64,000 nucleotides of DNA from Coffea arabica (lineage: Eukaryota; Streptophyta; Magnoliopsida; Gentianales; Rubiaceae), in contig NC_092323.1 of the NCBI RefSeq assembly GCF_036785885.1, forward strand, positions 15,818,501 to 15,882,500, written 5' to 3'. Below the pieces are notes generated by a model. It ran no database searches, was not told where the DNA came from, and saw nothing but the letters and a program-made list of their open reading frames with translations. This document shows positions 46,117 to 60,740 of this stretch, piece by piece (within the stretch, counting starts at the first letter, position 1; every line of letters begins with the position of its first letter). The position numbers were made by a program, and so were the translations under genes.

Positions 46117-46436
46117 TAGGGCTTCAAATGAATCGATCCACTCACGGGTGGCTCGAGTCAAGTTCGGTTAACATTGAGTTTGAACTGACCAAGTCGAACT
46201 CGAGATCGAACTCGAGTTTTAAAATACTAAACTCATTAACTCGCGAGTCGATTCGAACTTAATTATATATATATATATATATTTTTTTTATTTTAATAGT
46301 AACAGTACATATATATATTTCTAATATTTTATTTATTTTTTTAGGCTCAAGCTCGAGTTTGAGTTTCTTAAAATTATGTTGAGACTCGGCTCAATTAGGT
46401 CGAAACTCGACTCAGCTCGGTTCATTTGCACCCCTA
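46117..46436. mobile_element. hAT-like MITE rich in CTCGA/TCGAG, 320 bp
   Basis: Left end TAGGGCTTCAAATGAATCGA; reverse complement of the right end TAGGGGTGCAAATGAACCGA. Flanks ATCGAGGA (46109-46116) and ATTGAGGA (46437-46444) form an 8-bp target duplication with one change. The inside is full of CTCGAGT/ACTCGAG phrases and a TATATA run. A related element is at 53861-54341. Confidence 0.78.
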
Positions 46437-46785
46437 ATTGAGGATGTCATGAAAATTTCAGCAATTCAACTTGTCATCACAGCTCCAATTTGAAGCTCCC
46501 CTTTTCTTGAAAACTTTCAATGCATATATTCTACGGACCACTGTTCATTCATGACATGTCAAATTTTCAAGAGAAACTGCATGAATGTGAAGTATTCCAA
46601 GTAGAACTGCATATTCATTTGCATATCTAATAGAAGTCTTTCCACTGAAAATGAAAGGATGCAGACTTCTTTCTCACTGTTTAAACGTTAGGGTTAAGCC
46701 CCTTGGGTTAAATGCTCCTGATTACGTTGTCTGGTGGCTGGTCACTTCCTTTTTTTTTTCCTAACCCTCTCTCTTGTCTTCAACC

Positions 46786-46889
46786 TTAAGGAAACTTCTC
46801 GGCAGCTTGCTGTTCAATCTCTTAGTCAGAAATAATATTAAGGAAACTTCTCGGCAGCTTGCTGTTCAATCTATTTGTCAGAAATAATA
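46786..46889 (+). repeat. Two-copy 52-bp tandem repeat
   Basis: TTAAGGAAACTTCTCGGCAG... at 46786 repeats at 46838 with two or three changes over 52 bp, a recent local duplication in non-coding DNA. Confidence 0.92.
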
Positions 46890-47052
46890 CAAAAAATGGC
46901 CGACCAGACACTGTCAAGTTTTGAGCAGTGAATTTGACTCGCTTGGAAGCTCAATATTGACAAATTGAAAAGGAACCTGAAGTTGCTGCTGTTCAAAGCA
47001 AGAAGCCAACAAATAAAAAAACAAAGGATTTTCCTAGAATCCCAATTGAAAT

Positions 47053-47241
47053 TTTTTTTTTTTTTCATCACAGTGGATATCTGGGGCCGAGGACTGATTA
47101 CCGTACGCCCCAACTAATCCCACTGCGTGACCGCGAGAGGCTCCCTAACATCATCGGTCAATGGTAACGACTGGGATTCGATCCTTGGTTGGTGGCTCTC
47201 ACCCAACTGGGCTACAACCACCGGACCGAACCCAGACTGGG
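47053..47241 (-). mobile_element. tRNA-derived SINE (about 190 bp) with 19-bp TSD
   Basis: On the minus strand the insert has an A-box-like TAGCCCAGTTGG, a B-box GGATCGAATCCC 25 bp downstream, a GC-rich body, and an A tail (a run of T on the + strand at 47053-47065). Perfect 19-bp direct repeats CTAGAATCCCAATTGAAAT flank it (47034-47052 and 47242-47260). A- and B-boxes mark a tRNA-derived pol III promoter. It is not a tRNA gene, as it lacks a foldable anticodon arm and acceptor pairing. Length and ending suit Au-type plant SINEs. Confidence 0.9.
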
Positions 47242-47260
47242 CTAGAATCCCAATTGAAAT

Positions 47261-48329
47261 GACCGCATAAAAAATGCTCAAAACTGTTCTAAGATGGAAT
47301 TCTTGACGAATTCATATGCAATCCAGGCGAGTCCATGGCTGAAGAATTGTCTTCGAAGTTAAGGTTCAGAGTTCCTGACTGATCATTTTCCATATCATTT
47401 TCCATTAGGTCTCATCAGAACAAATTTCTGCATCACTCCTAAAATATTTTCTGAATTGGCCAAGACGAAAAATGTAGAGCACAGAAAGGCCGAGAGTAAA
47501 ACAAATATTGACTAGCTCTAGAACAGAACAGAACCATAGCTGGTTTCTGTGATCGAGACAGTTGATGAAAATGAAGGACTTGGTTAAGACAAATTTTCAG
47601 GGAAATTAGCTTCAAGACAATCTGCAACACAAGGCAGACCACCAAGCCAATCGGATGATGATTTGAGGTGGAATTTATATATCACAAACTTGATGGCAAA
47701 TGCCGCCATTGAGATAAAAAGACAAGCCAGCCTTCTTACGTGTAGAGAGGAATCAAGCACTGGACAGAACAAAATACATTAGACCAACTGAAAGCAAAAC
47801 TCGAATAAAGATTCCCCACAAATCTTGAATGGATGAGCCAACCAAAAACTGGACCTTTGAATTGAATATTTCTAATCTACTCAAAAAGTACTAAGAAAGT
47901 TTCAATCCAGCATTAAATATAATTTCCGCAAATTGACACTAATATAAAATATCCTCGTACAATAAATATTAACATAATTGTTCCCAGGAAGAAAGAACTT
48001 CAAATATGACAACCAAATGGTAAATGGGAAAAAAAAAAAAAAGAAAACATCACAATCACTCTCCAACTATAAGCAACCAACTAAAATGACGCGGTTGAAG
48101 CCATAGGCAGCGGAGCAAGACAACGTCCATACATCCCAGCATCCATCGAGTGACAAAAATGCGAACTGCAGGAACTGCAGATACATCAGAATCACATAAT
48201 GACGTCCCCTTCATGCCCCACTTGACAGTTTGATCAAATCAGGAAACCAGATTCACTTCTAATATGACATGAAAAACCAACTAAATGGGTGGAAAATAAA
48301 AGCTCACCACCCCAAGCGATAGTAGCAGC
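47261..48329. other. Gene-free flank and ACT7 3' region
   Basis: Holds the presumed actin 3'UTR (about 48000-48329) and non-coding DNA. No other coding similarity was seen. Confidence 0.45.
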
Positions 48330-49773
<1,444 letters not shown>

Positions 49774-50700
49774 CTCTTACAATACTGGAAAACCAATATA
49801 CAGTGAAAGTAAACAATCAGCAAACCGTAACAAACCAAATAAACGAAAGCATTACCCAACTACAAACAGAATTCAAGAAAAGTCTAGAAAGAAACTAAAA
49901 CAAAAAAATTATTCCGGATTTTAAATACATCGTACGAAGTCACCTTAAATAGTATATCGAGATTCAGGGTGCATGAATTTTATAGTATTCCAAACTCCAA
50001 AGCATAATCTCAGACAATTAACCAACCAATAGAACCAAATTACACTTTTAAGCCACCAAAAAACAATTTTTACTTTCTTTTTCCCAACCAAAAAGCTAAT
50101 TTACTACAGATAGCACTAGATCTAGAAAAAGATAGAAAAGTTCAAGCAATTAAAACTCAGCCGATCAATGAAAAAAACCAAAAATTGAAGATACAAGTCA
50201 GGATAATGCATTAATCCAGCTCAGTTTGAATTTCAACAATAATCAATCAATAGATCTCAGTCCAATAAATCAATTACAGAAAGATCTCACCAAATTAAAC
50301 TCCACTTCATCAAATTTTCTACCATTAATCAACAAAACCCAAAAGATTCCATCTTTATCCTACCCAGATACTTAAATTCTCGAAAGGGCATCAGCAGATC
50401 TCAAAAATCAAGTAAAAACACAAATAAAAGAACATATAAAACAGAACAGTTCACTAAAAAAATTGAACACTTGGCAAAAGATTCAGATCTATACTAAGTT
50501 TTCTTGCATACCCAAAAAGATTTAATCGATCTATAAGCAGATTTAAGCTCAAGAATGAAAGCCCACCTCAGAAATTTGAAAGGAGAATGGCTTTGATGGC
50601 TGGCTGGCTCTGCCTTTAGAATTTGGTCTTCCTTTCTAGGCAGACGACAGTAGCCTCGGTTGAAATGAAATGAACTGAAATTGAAGAGACGGCAATATAT
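49774..50700 (-). other. ACT7 5' leader: non-coding exon and 782-bp leader intron
   Basis: On the minus strand the first exon (about 50670-50567) ends TTTCTGAG before GTGGGCTT. An acceptor TTTTCCAG at 49785 leaves an 11-base stretch (TATTGTAAGAG) before the ATG. Plant actin genes regularly carry a leader intron at this place that boosts expression. The transcript start is inferred from the TATA box at 50698-50705. Confidence 0.75.
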
Positions 50701-50705
50701 TTATA
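50698..50705 (-). promoter_or_regulatory. TATA box of ACT7
   Basis: TATAAATA on the minus strand, about 30 bp above the start of the leader exon. A MITE begins 33 bp further upstream. Confidence 0.7.
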
Positions 50706-50737
50706 CTACTAGACTAGAGCTAGTACAGTAACAGTTA

Positions 50738-50884
50738 GTGTGTTTGGACAGCCAATTATTTGGCCAAATATATTTGCTGACATCACCATTACAATTTCCA
50801 ATACACCTTTTTATCTCACATACATCACATCACAAAAAGTGCTACAGTAAAAATATTTCACATAACTTACAATCCAAACACACT
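50738..50884. mobile_element. 147-bp MITE directly upstream of the ACT7 TATA box
   Basis: Perfect 11-bp ends GTGTGTTTGGA / TCCAAACACAC enclose AT-rich DNA with TTTTTATCTCACATACATCA and GTGCTACAGTAAAAATATTT. The same element lies in the opposite direction at about 52076-52236. The insert sits where proximal promoter elements of the actin gene would be. Confidence 0.8.
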
Positions 50885-51471
50885 CACTGAGTGATGAGGG
50901 AGATAAGGGTTTAAATTTAAATGTTTTTGGCCTTTTCTTGAAAATGCAAATGAAATTGGTAAAAGCAGAGTTGATAAAGTTTGAAATTTGAAAAAGCCTT
51001 GGTAGGTGTGATAAAGTGACAAGTATGCCCTTTTGGTGGAACATAAATTAGTTGGAAAATGTTTTGTTATAGTACTAGAATAGTATGATGATACTCTAGT
51101 GGTCCTGCTTAATTACTTTGAGTAGTACAACAAGAATCCAAAAGTAGGGCATCAATATGAATTCCAACATTGGTACCCTACATTTTGTCCATTGTACCGT
51201 AACGAGAAAAAGTTGAATAACCCTGTTTGTATTGCTATTTTTTGAAATTTTTATAAAAAAAAAAATTATTGTAACGATTTAATGTGTGTAAAATAAACTG
51301 TGATTAAAAAATATATTTATTGAAAATGTAAAAATTTTTTGAAGAAAAATGGCATACAAATTTCCTAATGTTTTTATGAGTAAGCATATTTGATAGCATT
51401 AAATTTTAGAAGCGTAATAGATAGGCTAAAAATGTTAAATTGTAACTATGAGTTAGTTTGAGTAGATAGAA

Positions 51472-52372
51472 GGGATAATATTAGAAAACTCTCTTGAAGT
51501 TTTTCTTAATATCATTTGGCACCTCTAAGATTTTAGAAATATTAGTTACCTCCCCTAATGATTGTAAAAAGACTATATTAACCCTCATTTGCCACATAAT
51601 TCACAACATATCAAATAAATGGAGCTCAAAAATTAAAAAGAAAAGAAATGGAAGTCACTTTTTTCTTCCCTTTTCTTCATCATTCTCTCTTACTCATATT
51701 TTTTGGATGATTATGCAATATTTTATTTGTAAATTATAATAAACTAAAATTTGTTTATCTTTTACTTTTTGTGACTGTGATAAAGTGATGTATGATTTAT
51801 TTGCTTATTTTAAGTTGATTTCTATAATAATTGGTACAATTTAATGATTTGAACAAGGGTTGAGAAGATGTTGAGAAAAAAATAGAAATTCATAAGAAAT
51901 CAGTTTTGAGCATATATAATAAAATTGATGCAAATGTATTTCTTTTCAAATATATTTTTTATTTTTTCAAATTTATATTTTTATGGAGTATAGCATTGTG
52001 ATGTGGTAGTACTGCAAGAGATAATTTTTGAGGTGATAGTTTTCTTGAAGTAAACAAAGTGATTTAGAAATATGTGTGTTTGGATTGTAAGTTATTTGAG
52101 ATATTTTTATTGTAGCACTTTTTGTGATGTGATGTATGTGAGATAAAAAGGTAATTGGAAAGATAAAAAGGTGTATTGGAAATTGTAATGGTGATGTAAG
52201 CAAATATATTTGGGCAAATAACTTACAATAGCAAGTGAAAGGGTAGTTTAGGGTTTTTTAAAATTTTGTTACACAAATAACAAAGTAAGGGAGGTAAGTA
52301 ATATTTTTAAAAACCTTAGAGATGCCAAGTGATATTAAGAGAAACCTCAGGAGAGGTTTGTGATATTATCCC
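51472..52372. mobile_element. MITE with 83-bp TIRs, second family member (901 bp)
   Basis: Left end GGGATAATATTAGAAAACTC, reverse complement of right end GGGATAATATCACAAACCTC, with similarity for about 83 bp to ...TTACCTCCC. Flanks TAGATAGAA and TAGATAAAA suggest a 9-bp target duplication with one change. It belongs with 34259-35077 by its ends. It contains a copy of the 147-bp MITE near its right end, and its left interior is unrelated AT-rich DNA. Confidence 0.85.
52076..52236. mobile_element. Copy of the TTTGGATTGTAAGTTATT MITE nested in the larger MITE
   Basis: From GTGTGTTTGGATTGTAAGTT to about GGGCAAATAACTTACAATAG, it matches the reverse complement of 50738-50884, including the GATGTGATGTATGTGAGATA phrase. 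A short internal duplication (GATAAAAAGGTAATTGGAAA / GATAAAAAGGTGTATTGGAA) is unique to this copy. Confidence 0.75.
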
Positions 52373-53860
52373 TAGATAAAATGTACTTATAAATTTTGAA
52401 GGCACACAATTTCAGGTTTAAAACTTCAGTCATGGATTATCATTAGTACTACTCATTGTCTCTGTGATGGATCCTCAAACTTGGAGCAGGATTAACTAAA
52501 TGGCCACAGCAATTAACCCACTAGGCCACTTGATTGAAAAATAAAAAAGATTTAAAAGAAAGCCTTATTGTGGTTTTACTCCAAAAAGTACTCTAATATT
52601 CACTATAAATTCAAACTTAATTTGTTTTAAATAGGTTTCCAAAATTGCCATCCAACTATTATGGCTTGTGGGGGAAATTGCCACGCTTATCGACTCTCTT
52701 CCATTAGTCCATTTAGAACTATAACAACAATTGAGGCCACCTACATGGAGCTTTATGGATCATGTAAGCCAAATCAAAATTTTGTTATAGTTTAAGGTCT
52801 AAAATGGGTTGAAGAGCGTGTAGATAGTAAACATAAAATAAAAAAGGAAGATCTTCTAAACCTTTTGGTCCTATTATTCCATTATGCTAAAAAAAAATAA
52901 AGAAATTGTATCCACAAGGAACAGGAAAATTGAGAAAAAGCATGGTGCATTATGGTTTAAAACCAATTAACAAAAAAAATTATGGTTTAAACATTAACCT
53001 AGGACAAACGTTAGTTATTGATACTTAACAATTTTGTTTCTTCAAATATACTTATAAAAGATTGAAAAAAAAAACCCTATACAAAGATAAGAAATTCTTC
53101 TTTTTATCCCTTACAAGCCAAGTTTCCTATTTACCTAAATAACCATGTGTTATATCAGCTCAAATACCATCTTGTGGAACAAAAATTATGATTTAGTTTC
53201 ACTATAAAAAACTTTGTAAAAGTTAAAGATTTGCATTACTTTGAGCAATTAAATTTCAATCGTGGCGAATGATGATTATAGGAATAGTTTTGAAAATCTA
53301 TTAATCATATTGATTTTGTATATGTTTAAGTGGAATTTTTTTTAACTACTCCCTCCTTTGTATGCTTCCAACTTATGCCATAACAATTGTCATAAATTAT
53401 TTCAGTTGCCTTTTTCTTTCTCATTGTGAAACAAGTAATAGTAGTAGTTTTTGTTCTTCAAAGGAAAACATTTAAAAAAATTATCAAACTTTATATACCA
53501 CACACACACACACACACAAATTAACACCAAAAACCATGAGGGTGTTTTGGTCAAATCACAAGTTTAGAAGGAACTAAAATTCTGATTAAACACAAGTTTA
53601 GAGTAGAACACACGGATGGAAAACGGAATCATTTGGACCACGAGGGAGACAAAAGAGGGAGATGGTATGTGACCTGGAGCAACTAGGCAGCCTTTCAACG
53701 CGTTTCTCAGCCGTGTGATCAGACCTCCACCGTCGGATCAAATATCTTTCGGCTCGGACTTTCTTGGCTTTGACTGCTGGCGGCTAACCCGTTAAAGATC
53801 CCACTAGCGCCGGCTTCGCAAGCTCGCTTGGCTTTGAAGGCATTTGAACTGTGTTAGAAC
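52373..53860. other. Gene-free DNA
   Basis: AT-rich, with a (CA)n run near 53500. At 53600-53850 there is a GC-richer piece (CTCCACCGTCGGATCAAATA, CGCCGGCTTCGCAAGC) that looks promoter-like, but no gene follows on either strand. Confidence 0.4.
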
Positions 53861-54341
53861 TAGGGTGTAATTGAACCGAACTGCTCGCGAGTAATTCAGT
53901 CAAAAACTTGGCTCAAACTCGCATTGACCGAGTTCGAGTAGCTCGATAAACCGAGCAAATCGAGTTTGAGTATCCGGATGCAATGATTGAAGGTTCGTCG
54001 AGTCTTATCGAGTTTTTTAATTTTAATTCTTTAATATATTATTATTATTATTATGAAATTATCCCTTATGCCCAAAAAAGTGGTTGAATTTACTAAATGT
54101 TTCAAGTCGTATGGAAATTTTTAAAGGACAATAATATCTTTTCACTCAAAAATTGTCAAGAAAATGAAAATTTCTGACTCCAGCTCGATAAGGCTCGCAT
54201 TAACTCGAGCCAATGTGAGTCGAGCTCGAGTTCTGTGAGCAATCATCGGGCTCGAACTTGAGTTCCAATATCCTTATTGCATGTCGAGTCGAGTTCTAGT
54301 ATGATGATATTCGAGTTCAATTCGACTCTATTACAGCCCTA
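53861..54341. mobile_element. hAT-like MITE rich in TCGAG, 481 bp
   Basis: Ends TAGGGTGTAATTGAACCGAA and, reverse-complemented, TAGGGCTGTAATAGAGTCGA. Flanks GTTAGAAC and ATTAGAAT agree at 6 of 8 bases. The inside has many CTCGAG/GAGTTCGA phrases, as in the element at 46117. Confidence 0.68.
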
Positions 54342-57078
54342 ATTAGAATCATATGTTCGTTTCGATTAGCTGTTTTTTATGGTGTTTTTAAAATATTTTA
54401 CCGTAGCAATGTAGGTGAAAAACTTTTACTGTAGATAAGGTTGTTTTTATGCTATTTTTTATGTTTTTGAGATTGTTTTTGATATTTTTTGTGGTTGTCT
54501 TTAAAAAAATGACCAATCCAAATGCTTTGCGGTCCAGCTCATCTCGGCTTAGCCGACATTTGAATTCTTGGCTTTCTGGAGGGGCTTTTTGATGGGTTGA
54601 TTATTTATACAATTAGCGATCAATCCACTGTACTTTTTTTTTATTTATAAACACTATACCCTTTTTGCAATAATTCAATCAGGCAGCGATGATGATTTTT
54701 TAATATGATTGAAATAACAAGATATTAAATTTGTATTCTAAAACACAAGTATTAAAATAAACATCAATTTATATTCATGCATATTTAAAACAAAAACTAT
54801 AAAATAATTTTTGTCCTCACAATAAAAATTAAAGATGATGCTTTTATTAATGATATGCAAAACCAATTTCTTAATGATAATATTGACATAATAATATAAA
54901 GTCCTATGATTGAATAATTTAATACACATGTTGAATATGCAAGGATTACAAAACTAATGGTGACATTCGTGAAATTTAGAATAAACGAATGGTTAATAGG
55001 GGATAAAAGCATGTAAAGTTTTCACTCAATGAACCTCTCATACACACCAAAGGTTAATTGCATTATGTATAAACTATTAGTGGTTTGTTGTTTGCCCCTA
55101 AATTATTAATTAACAATTTTATACCTTTTTTTTTTTATAAGTAAGAGATTTTGAATTCAAGATCTCATACTTATAATTCTTCCTATCTTGCTATCCAATC
55201 TAACGATCTCCCAAATTATTATACTTAAATAGCTTAAGATACCAAATTAGTTAACACTTACAAATTTTGCTAGCACTTTTTTCGATGAAGAATACTTTAG
55301 TGCCCCTAAACGAATAAATTAGTGAAGATGGCTACCAAAATATGCTGATTTCAAACGGACTTATATAATGTGATACGAAATTATTACACATAGTAAGAAT
55401 ATTAAATTTCTACCAATGATAATTTAGGAGCTGCAAATAAATGATCATTCACAGGGCGCAATATTGCTAATCTAACACCAAAATATAATAAAATCGGTCC
55501 GGCTAATCCGTGCCCAATTGGCACTTGTTAATATGGATAAAATTATCATAATTGAAGAATTTTAGCATTTAAGAGGTGATGTCTTCAATTTTAGAAAACT
55601 TCCGGTAAGAAAAAAATTTTACAAACAAAAAATATACATTTCAAATAAATCAACAAAGATGTTTTGAAATTAAGTTTGATGTGGCTGTTCGTGCTTCAAG
55701 TTCATCTTTTTCTTTTTTTTTTTCATTGTTTAGTTACCTTTTTGAAAATCTAATAATTCTTTTTCGTAAAACTGAGAACAAAAGTGTAGTTAACTTTGTG
55801 CTATTTTTTTTGGGTCTAAAAGATGCATAATACTGTCAAGGTTCCTAAAGTGACTTATTGTTGCACTTTTATTTTTTTAAACAATAAAGAGATGATAGGT
55901 TCCTAGATTCTAAACCAAACCAAAACAAGGCCATTATGGCTTACAATAAATAAATAAGAAGACCATTATGACTTTGGAACTTTTTATCCCCATAAAATGA
56001 CAAATTAAAAGAAAAAAATACAATTTATTTAGAAGACAACACAGAATTATAAATTTTTAAGACCTGTAAAAAAAATCAAAAAAAAAATTAAAAAAATCAA
56101 CAAAGCAAGTAAATCATATATGATATTCTAATTCTCCTAATAAAACAAATTATATGTGCTTGGTTTGATAAATTTGCTTTTAGAGGAAAAGGTTAAGTAT
56201 GCTATTTAACATGTGAATCCTTTAAAAATAACTCTTCAAAAAATGAAATAATTAATGCATTCATTAAGCTAGTTATTTCTTATCCATATTAATGGGTGCA
56301 CAAAAAATCCCTAAAAGTATAAGTAAAAAATCCTCTTTGTGGAGGCATGATTATATGGGATGTGCAAAAAAATATACTTCTAATTGGGGTGAGAACAATT
56401 TGAAGCTTAGATGAGGTCAACGCTGTTAGATTCCAAATATGGGCAGCTAATCTAAACACACAGACACACACACACATACATACATACATATATTTATGTT
56501 ATGAAATTTTTTATTTTATTTCATCATTTTCCCTCTTCTAAGTGACCTGCCTACTTGAAGAGAATTAATAGGTTAATGGATACTTAGGTTTTTATCATTT
56601 TCACACACAACTCTTCTCCAATCTATTTTGCTCATAATTTCTCTCTCTCTTCTACCAACTTGTATCTCTTTTAATAAATTTGAATTATTCTTTTTATCCG
56701 TATATGGTAACTTTGTTTAGTGTGAGTTTAGTTATTACATCAGTAAATTCATTGAATTTGTTAGAAACTAATAAATCTTTCATGAATAAATAAATTGCTT
56801 GCATTTTTTTCTTTAACTGAAATGAGTAGAGGTAGGTGTGTAAACATTCTAAAGTTTAACCTTTATCTTAAAGAATACTTGCTATTTTCTTATACATTGT
56901 TGTATTTAATTAATATTATCATATTATATTAAAATACATATAAAAGTTTTTAACTATTAAAATGTTTGGAATACAATAATTTTCTAATATAAATAAGAAT
57001 AATATACAAGGATATTGTTAATCAATTATTCATACGTTTCGTCAATTCATAATTGACAGGAAATATTGTTAATCAACT
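54342..57078. other. AT-rich gene-free DNA
   Basis: No coding similarity. Contains a possible SINE remnant near 55128-55210 (T run then AAGTAAGAGATTTTGAATTC), CA/TA microsatellites near 56460, and several long AT tracts. Confidence 0.4.
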
Positions 57079-57109
57079 ATTCTGTGCTAATGCACAGAAT
57101 AAATACTAG
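57079..57109 (+). mobile_element. Helitron-like 3' terminus
   Basis: A perfect 9-bp stem ATTCTGTGC / GCACAGAAT with loop TAAT is followed 5 nt later by CTAG and T at 57110. The layout is that of a Helitron 3' end, though the stem is less GC-rich than at 4864. No 5' end was identified. Confidence 0.55.
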
Positions 57110-57110
57110 T

Positions 57111-58794
57111 TGCAAAATCCAAAAATATTGGATTCTTTTTAATTAATTGTTTGCGTTTTACATATATGCTACGTTTCTAGCACCTTTCCATTCCCTCCAA
57201 ATGGTGAAATTTCTGTGTGGTACAATTTTGGAAGTGTGCGCATAAGGTTAATTTTAACTTTTAAGGGTAAAATACGATAAAATCCTCCTAAAGATTTCCT
57301 TTTTTTTTTTGAGGGAAACCTCTTCTTCTTTCAATTGCGACATTTAGTCCTATTAATATGTAACCTAGGTCAAATTTACAATAACATGTTAGCTATTTGT
57401 CAATTAATTCAACGGATCTTTAATACTATCACAATTGGTGGTAGAACAATACCACTTTGATTAACATCCAAGTATCCCTTTTTTTCACTGAAGATCTAGA
57501 AGCAAAACCAAGAGCACTTGCTCCTCCTGTCAACACTGTAGAATTGTTGAAATTAATCACAAGCCTCCAAGATAGTGCAACCAAGTTGTCATGCTTTTCA
57601 ACGGCTGATCATTAATGAAAAAACAAATGGAATGTTAGGTTAAATAACCTTAGCTACAGGGATAATTTGGGTAATAGATACCAGTTCATGTCCATTTAGT
57701 TGATTGAAGACCAATGAGATGGAGAAGATTTGAATCAGTTTGAAAATTTTAGGTGGCCAAGTGCTGCAATTTTGAAAAACAGGTTGGCAAAGTGGAACAG
57801 AAAGATATAAAAATTAAAGGGTTTGTCTAATGGGTATCCGCTAAAATATATTTCAGGTGTCATATTTTTGGTAATATAAGATTAAATAGGAAAAGTAAAT
57901 ATATATATAAAGAAGTGTAGGTAAAATTAAATAAGAAAAATATATAAATGTGAGGGAAGGTAATAATTGTTAGTAAATACACATACACAGTAAGTTAAGT
58001 GAATTTTAGATGTGTTAACGCATGCCCAATGGATATCTGGTAGTAAAATAAAAACTTAAAATATGATTACGTGAATTAAATGATAAAGAATAAAAAGGAA
58101 GATGCCCATTTTATAACCGCCCTTTATTGTTCCTCTCTTCCATGGATAAAGTTAATCGTATGGCTCATACTATTCGCTTTGAAATCTGGTGTTGATGTTT
58201 GCTTAGGATAGCAATAATGTTGTTTTAGGAATTTGCTGTATTTCATCCTAGTTTTATGCCCGTTTGCCGTTTCATACTTGTTTGTTTCTGGGTAGAATCG
58301 GAAACTCAAGTTCATGATGTGGTAAATAAGGCACTTCCAGCCTTTCCTCGATGAGGAGGGGATTATGAGGCATTGGAACATACAAGATGAAAAGAATATG
58401 CAAAATAACTTCCATGGCTTCGAGCGATAAAATCTCAAAACGTTAAGAAACATCAAAACTTTGACTTTAAAAAGATGACATGGAGAAAATAATAATTACT
58501 CTGGAAATCTGATGATCACCCTATGTTTCTTGAATTCAAATTCAAGTTATGTTTATGGATTATTTAAGCACCAGCTCAATCTGTACTGTATTGGTGTACT
58601 GATAACTTCGTATCCTTAAAACAGCAACAATTTTGCCCAAACATTTCCTTCCGGAGAGATCACTTTGGATTAGCAGAATTCTCATCATTATTTTGTCTCC
58701 ACTTCAATTTCTCTTTTTCGTTTTACCTCTACTCTGGACATCCACACCGTATCCGTCGCCTGCTGTCCTAAGGGTAATCAAGGAGCAATTAACT
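57111..58794. other. Gene-free DNA
   Basis: No convincing coding sequence on either strand. A 110-codon minus frame at 58124-58456 has no family signature. Confidence 0.4.
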
Positions 58795-58869
58795 AGGAAG
58801 AGGGATAGCTTGCAAATGAAGGATCCAGGTTCGAGCCCCCTCCCACTTACACTATATTAAAAAACAAAC
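58795..58869 (+). mobile_element. Short SINE-like insert with 13-bp TSD
   Basis: A 75-bp insert is flanked by perfect GGAGCAATTAACT repeats (58782-58794 and 58870-58882). It has a B-box-like GGTTCGAGCCC, then CTCCCACTTACACTA and an A-rich end. The A-box part is missing, so it is 5'-truncated. Same family as 35974-36060. Confidence 0.78.
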
Positions 58870-58882
58870 GGAGCAATTAACT

Positions 58883-60740
58883 GAAATTAGCTTCCAATCA
58901 AAATTTCAAGAGGAATAAATGGTTATGCTTGAATGAACTCAGTCTGATTCAACCAAGTACTGGCGTGCACAAGCTACAATCTACACACACACACACACAT
59001 GTTGTTCAATATATTGTTCAAAATAGTTGGCGGAGCCTAGAAATAGTGAATATGCATTTAGTAATTTCCCTACGTTAACCAGTACGTACCAATACGGAGA
59101 AGATTTGGAACAACAGTCGAAAAAGTGTTAAACCACTGGTAGAATGGGGTTGTTTGGTGTATGGGCATGAAAGGCAAGAATGAGTATCAAAGTTAAATAA
59201 CACACATCTCTTGCTCCGTAGATCATTATGAGAATCATTTAACCAGAATGAAAGATCTTGCAACCTATCCTTGATAGAATGAAATTTATTCCACTTTCAT
59301 ATCAAACATATATATGCAATTGACCAAAATCAATACTCATAATGGAATATACAATCCTAATCAAGCACCCCTAATACTTTTCTCCAAGACAAAACGGTTT
59401 ATAACAGATGGAGCTGCAATGATTCACATCTTTCAAAGAGTTTCATTGCACTAAGAACTAGGCAAAAGTATGGTATATATATTTGATTTACAACTGCGAG
59501 TTACCTACTGCAGCAACTAGCAAAATGATGCACACTTCTCATATATATCATACTTAATAGGCATTCGTGATGCACATAAGATCTCGATCATTAAAGCCAA
59601 GAAGGGTAACAATGTACAGACCTGTCCCAAAGCAGAGCCTAGCCTTCATTACCACTAGATGAACAAAATTCGGCTAAGAATGCCAATGGGTAGTAGGTAT
59701 AATACACAACAGAATAAGCAACTATAGAAGATGACAGCATGACGTGCTGCAGCTGATCTTGTAGAACAATGCAACGTCACCAGCACCAAAATGTACACTT
59801 TGTACAGAAGATCTGCAAATTCACCAGCAACTAAAGTGAGAGCCTTCACTTAGTAGCCTACTACTAACAAAGACAAATTACCTAATAAGAATATAAGAAA
59901 AATCTTCTCCATATACTTCTTTCTCCAAAATTCACACACACATAGGCTGCCATTCTACAAAAACTCTCTCTCTTCATTTATGAAAAAAAAAAAAATGCAA
60001 AATAAGCATGCAATAAAGCAGTCTAAGGACACTTAAAAACGAATGCTTTCTATGATGCCCAACATTTTCCCCTTGTTCTGGCTAATACTACTAACTAAAT
60101 TGAATAACTCAGTTCTACCATATCAGATCATTGAACTGCATCAGGCCTTAACCCTAAAGAAGTTGCCCAAATATGAAGAACAATACAACCAATTACCTTT
60201 GTTCTGTGTTGTTCCAGTAGAATCACCTATAGGGAACTCTTTCACAAATATTGAAGCTGATATTGCTTAAGTGCCAAACCTCATAAACCCCCACCTATAC
60301 ACCCGAGCCAAAATGTGGATAACGTAAAAAGAAACTTGGTAGAAAAGTATTGTCCAATACTAATTGAGCAGGATTGAAGAATAGCAACTGACTGCTTATA
60401 AAAATAGCTGCATACAAGGAAATCCTAGAAAACAGATAAGCAGAATACAACTGAATTTTTTATCAATAGCTTCACCTCCCTTGCTCCCTCGCTCCCACTT
60501 AACACGTTTCTCTGTAGAATAATCACATTTCCTACCATTTTAACTTTTCTCGTGCATTTATCCTATTTCTGATAACAAAAGAGACATGAGCAAAAGATAC
60601 ATATACAAGACTAGCAAACAAAGAGAACAATGAAAATGTTAGAGGCACAGATTCTGACCTCAAAAGGACTTGCTGAACCTCCAATAAGATCTCTCCTGAA
60701 TCCAAAATTCAATAAAGCCACACTTCTTATGTGGTGACCA
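58883..60740. other. Gene-free DNA and UBP26 3' region
   Basis: Includes a (CA)n run near 58985 and the presumed 3'UTR of the ubiquitin protease gene near 60740. No other coding similarity. Confidence 0.4.

Noticed and set aside
47161-47222. A tRNA gene, because of GGATCGAATCCC and TAGCCCAGTTGG on the minus strand
   Set aside because: No acceptor stem or anticodon arm pairs; poly-A tail and 19-bp TSD show it is a SINE.
58124-58456. 110-codon minus frame
   Set aside because: No similarity to any family I know, and no intron or promoter signals.
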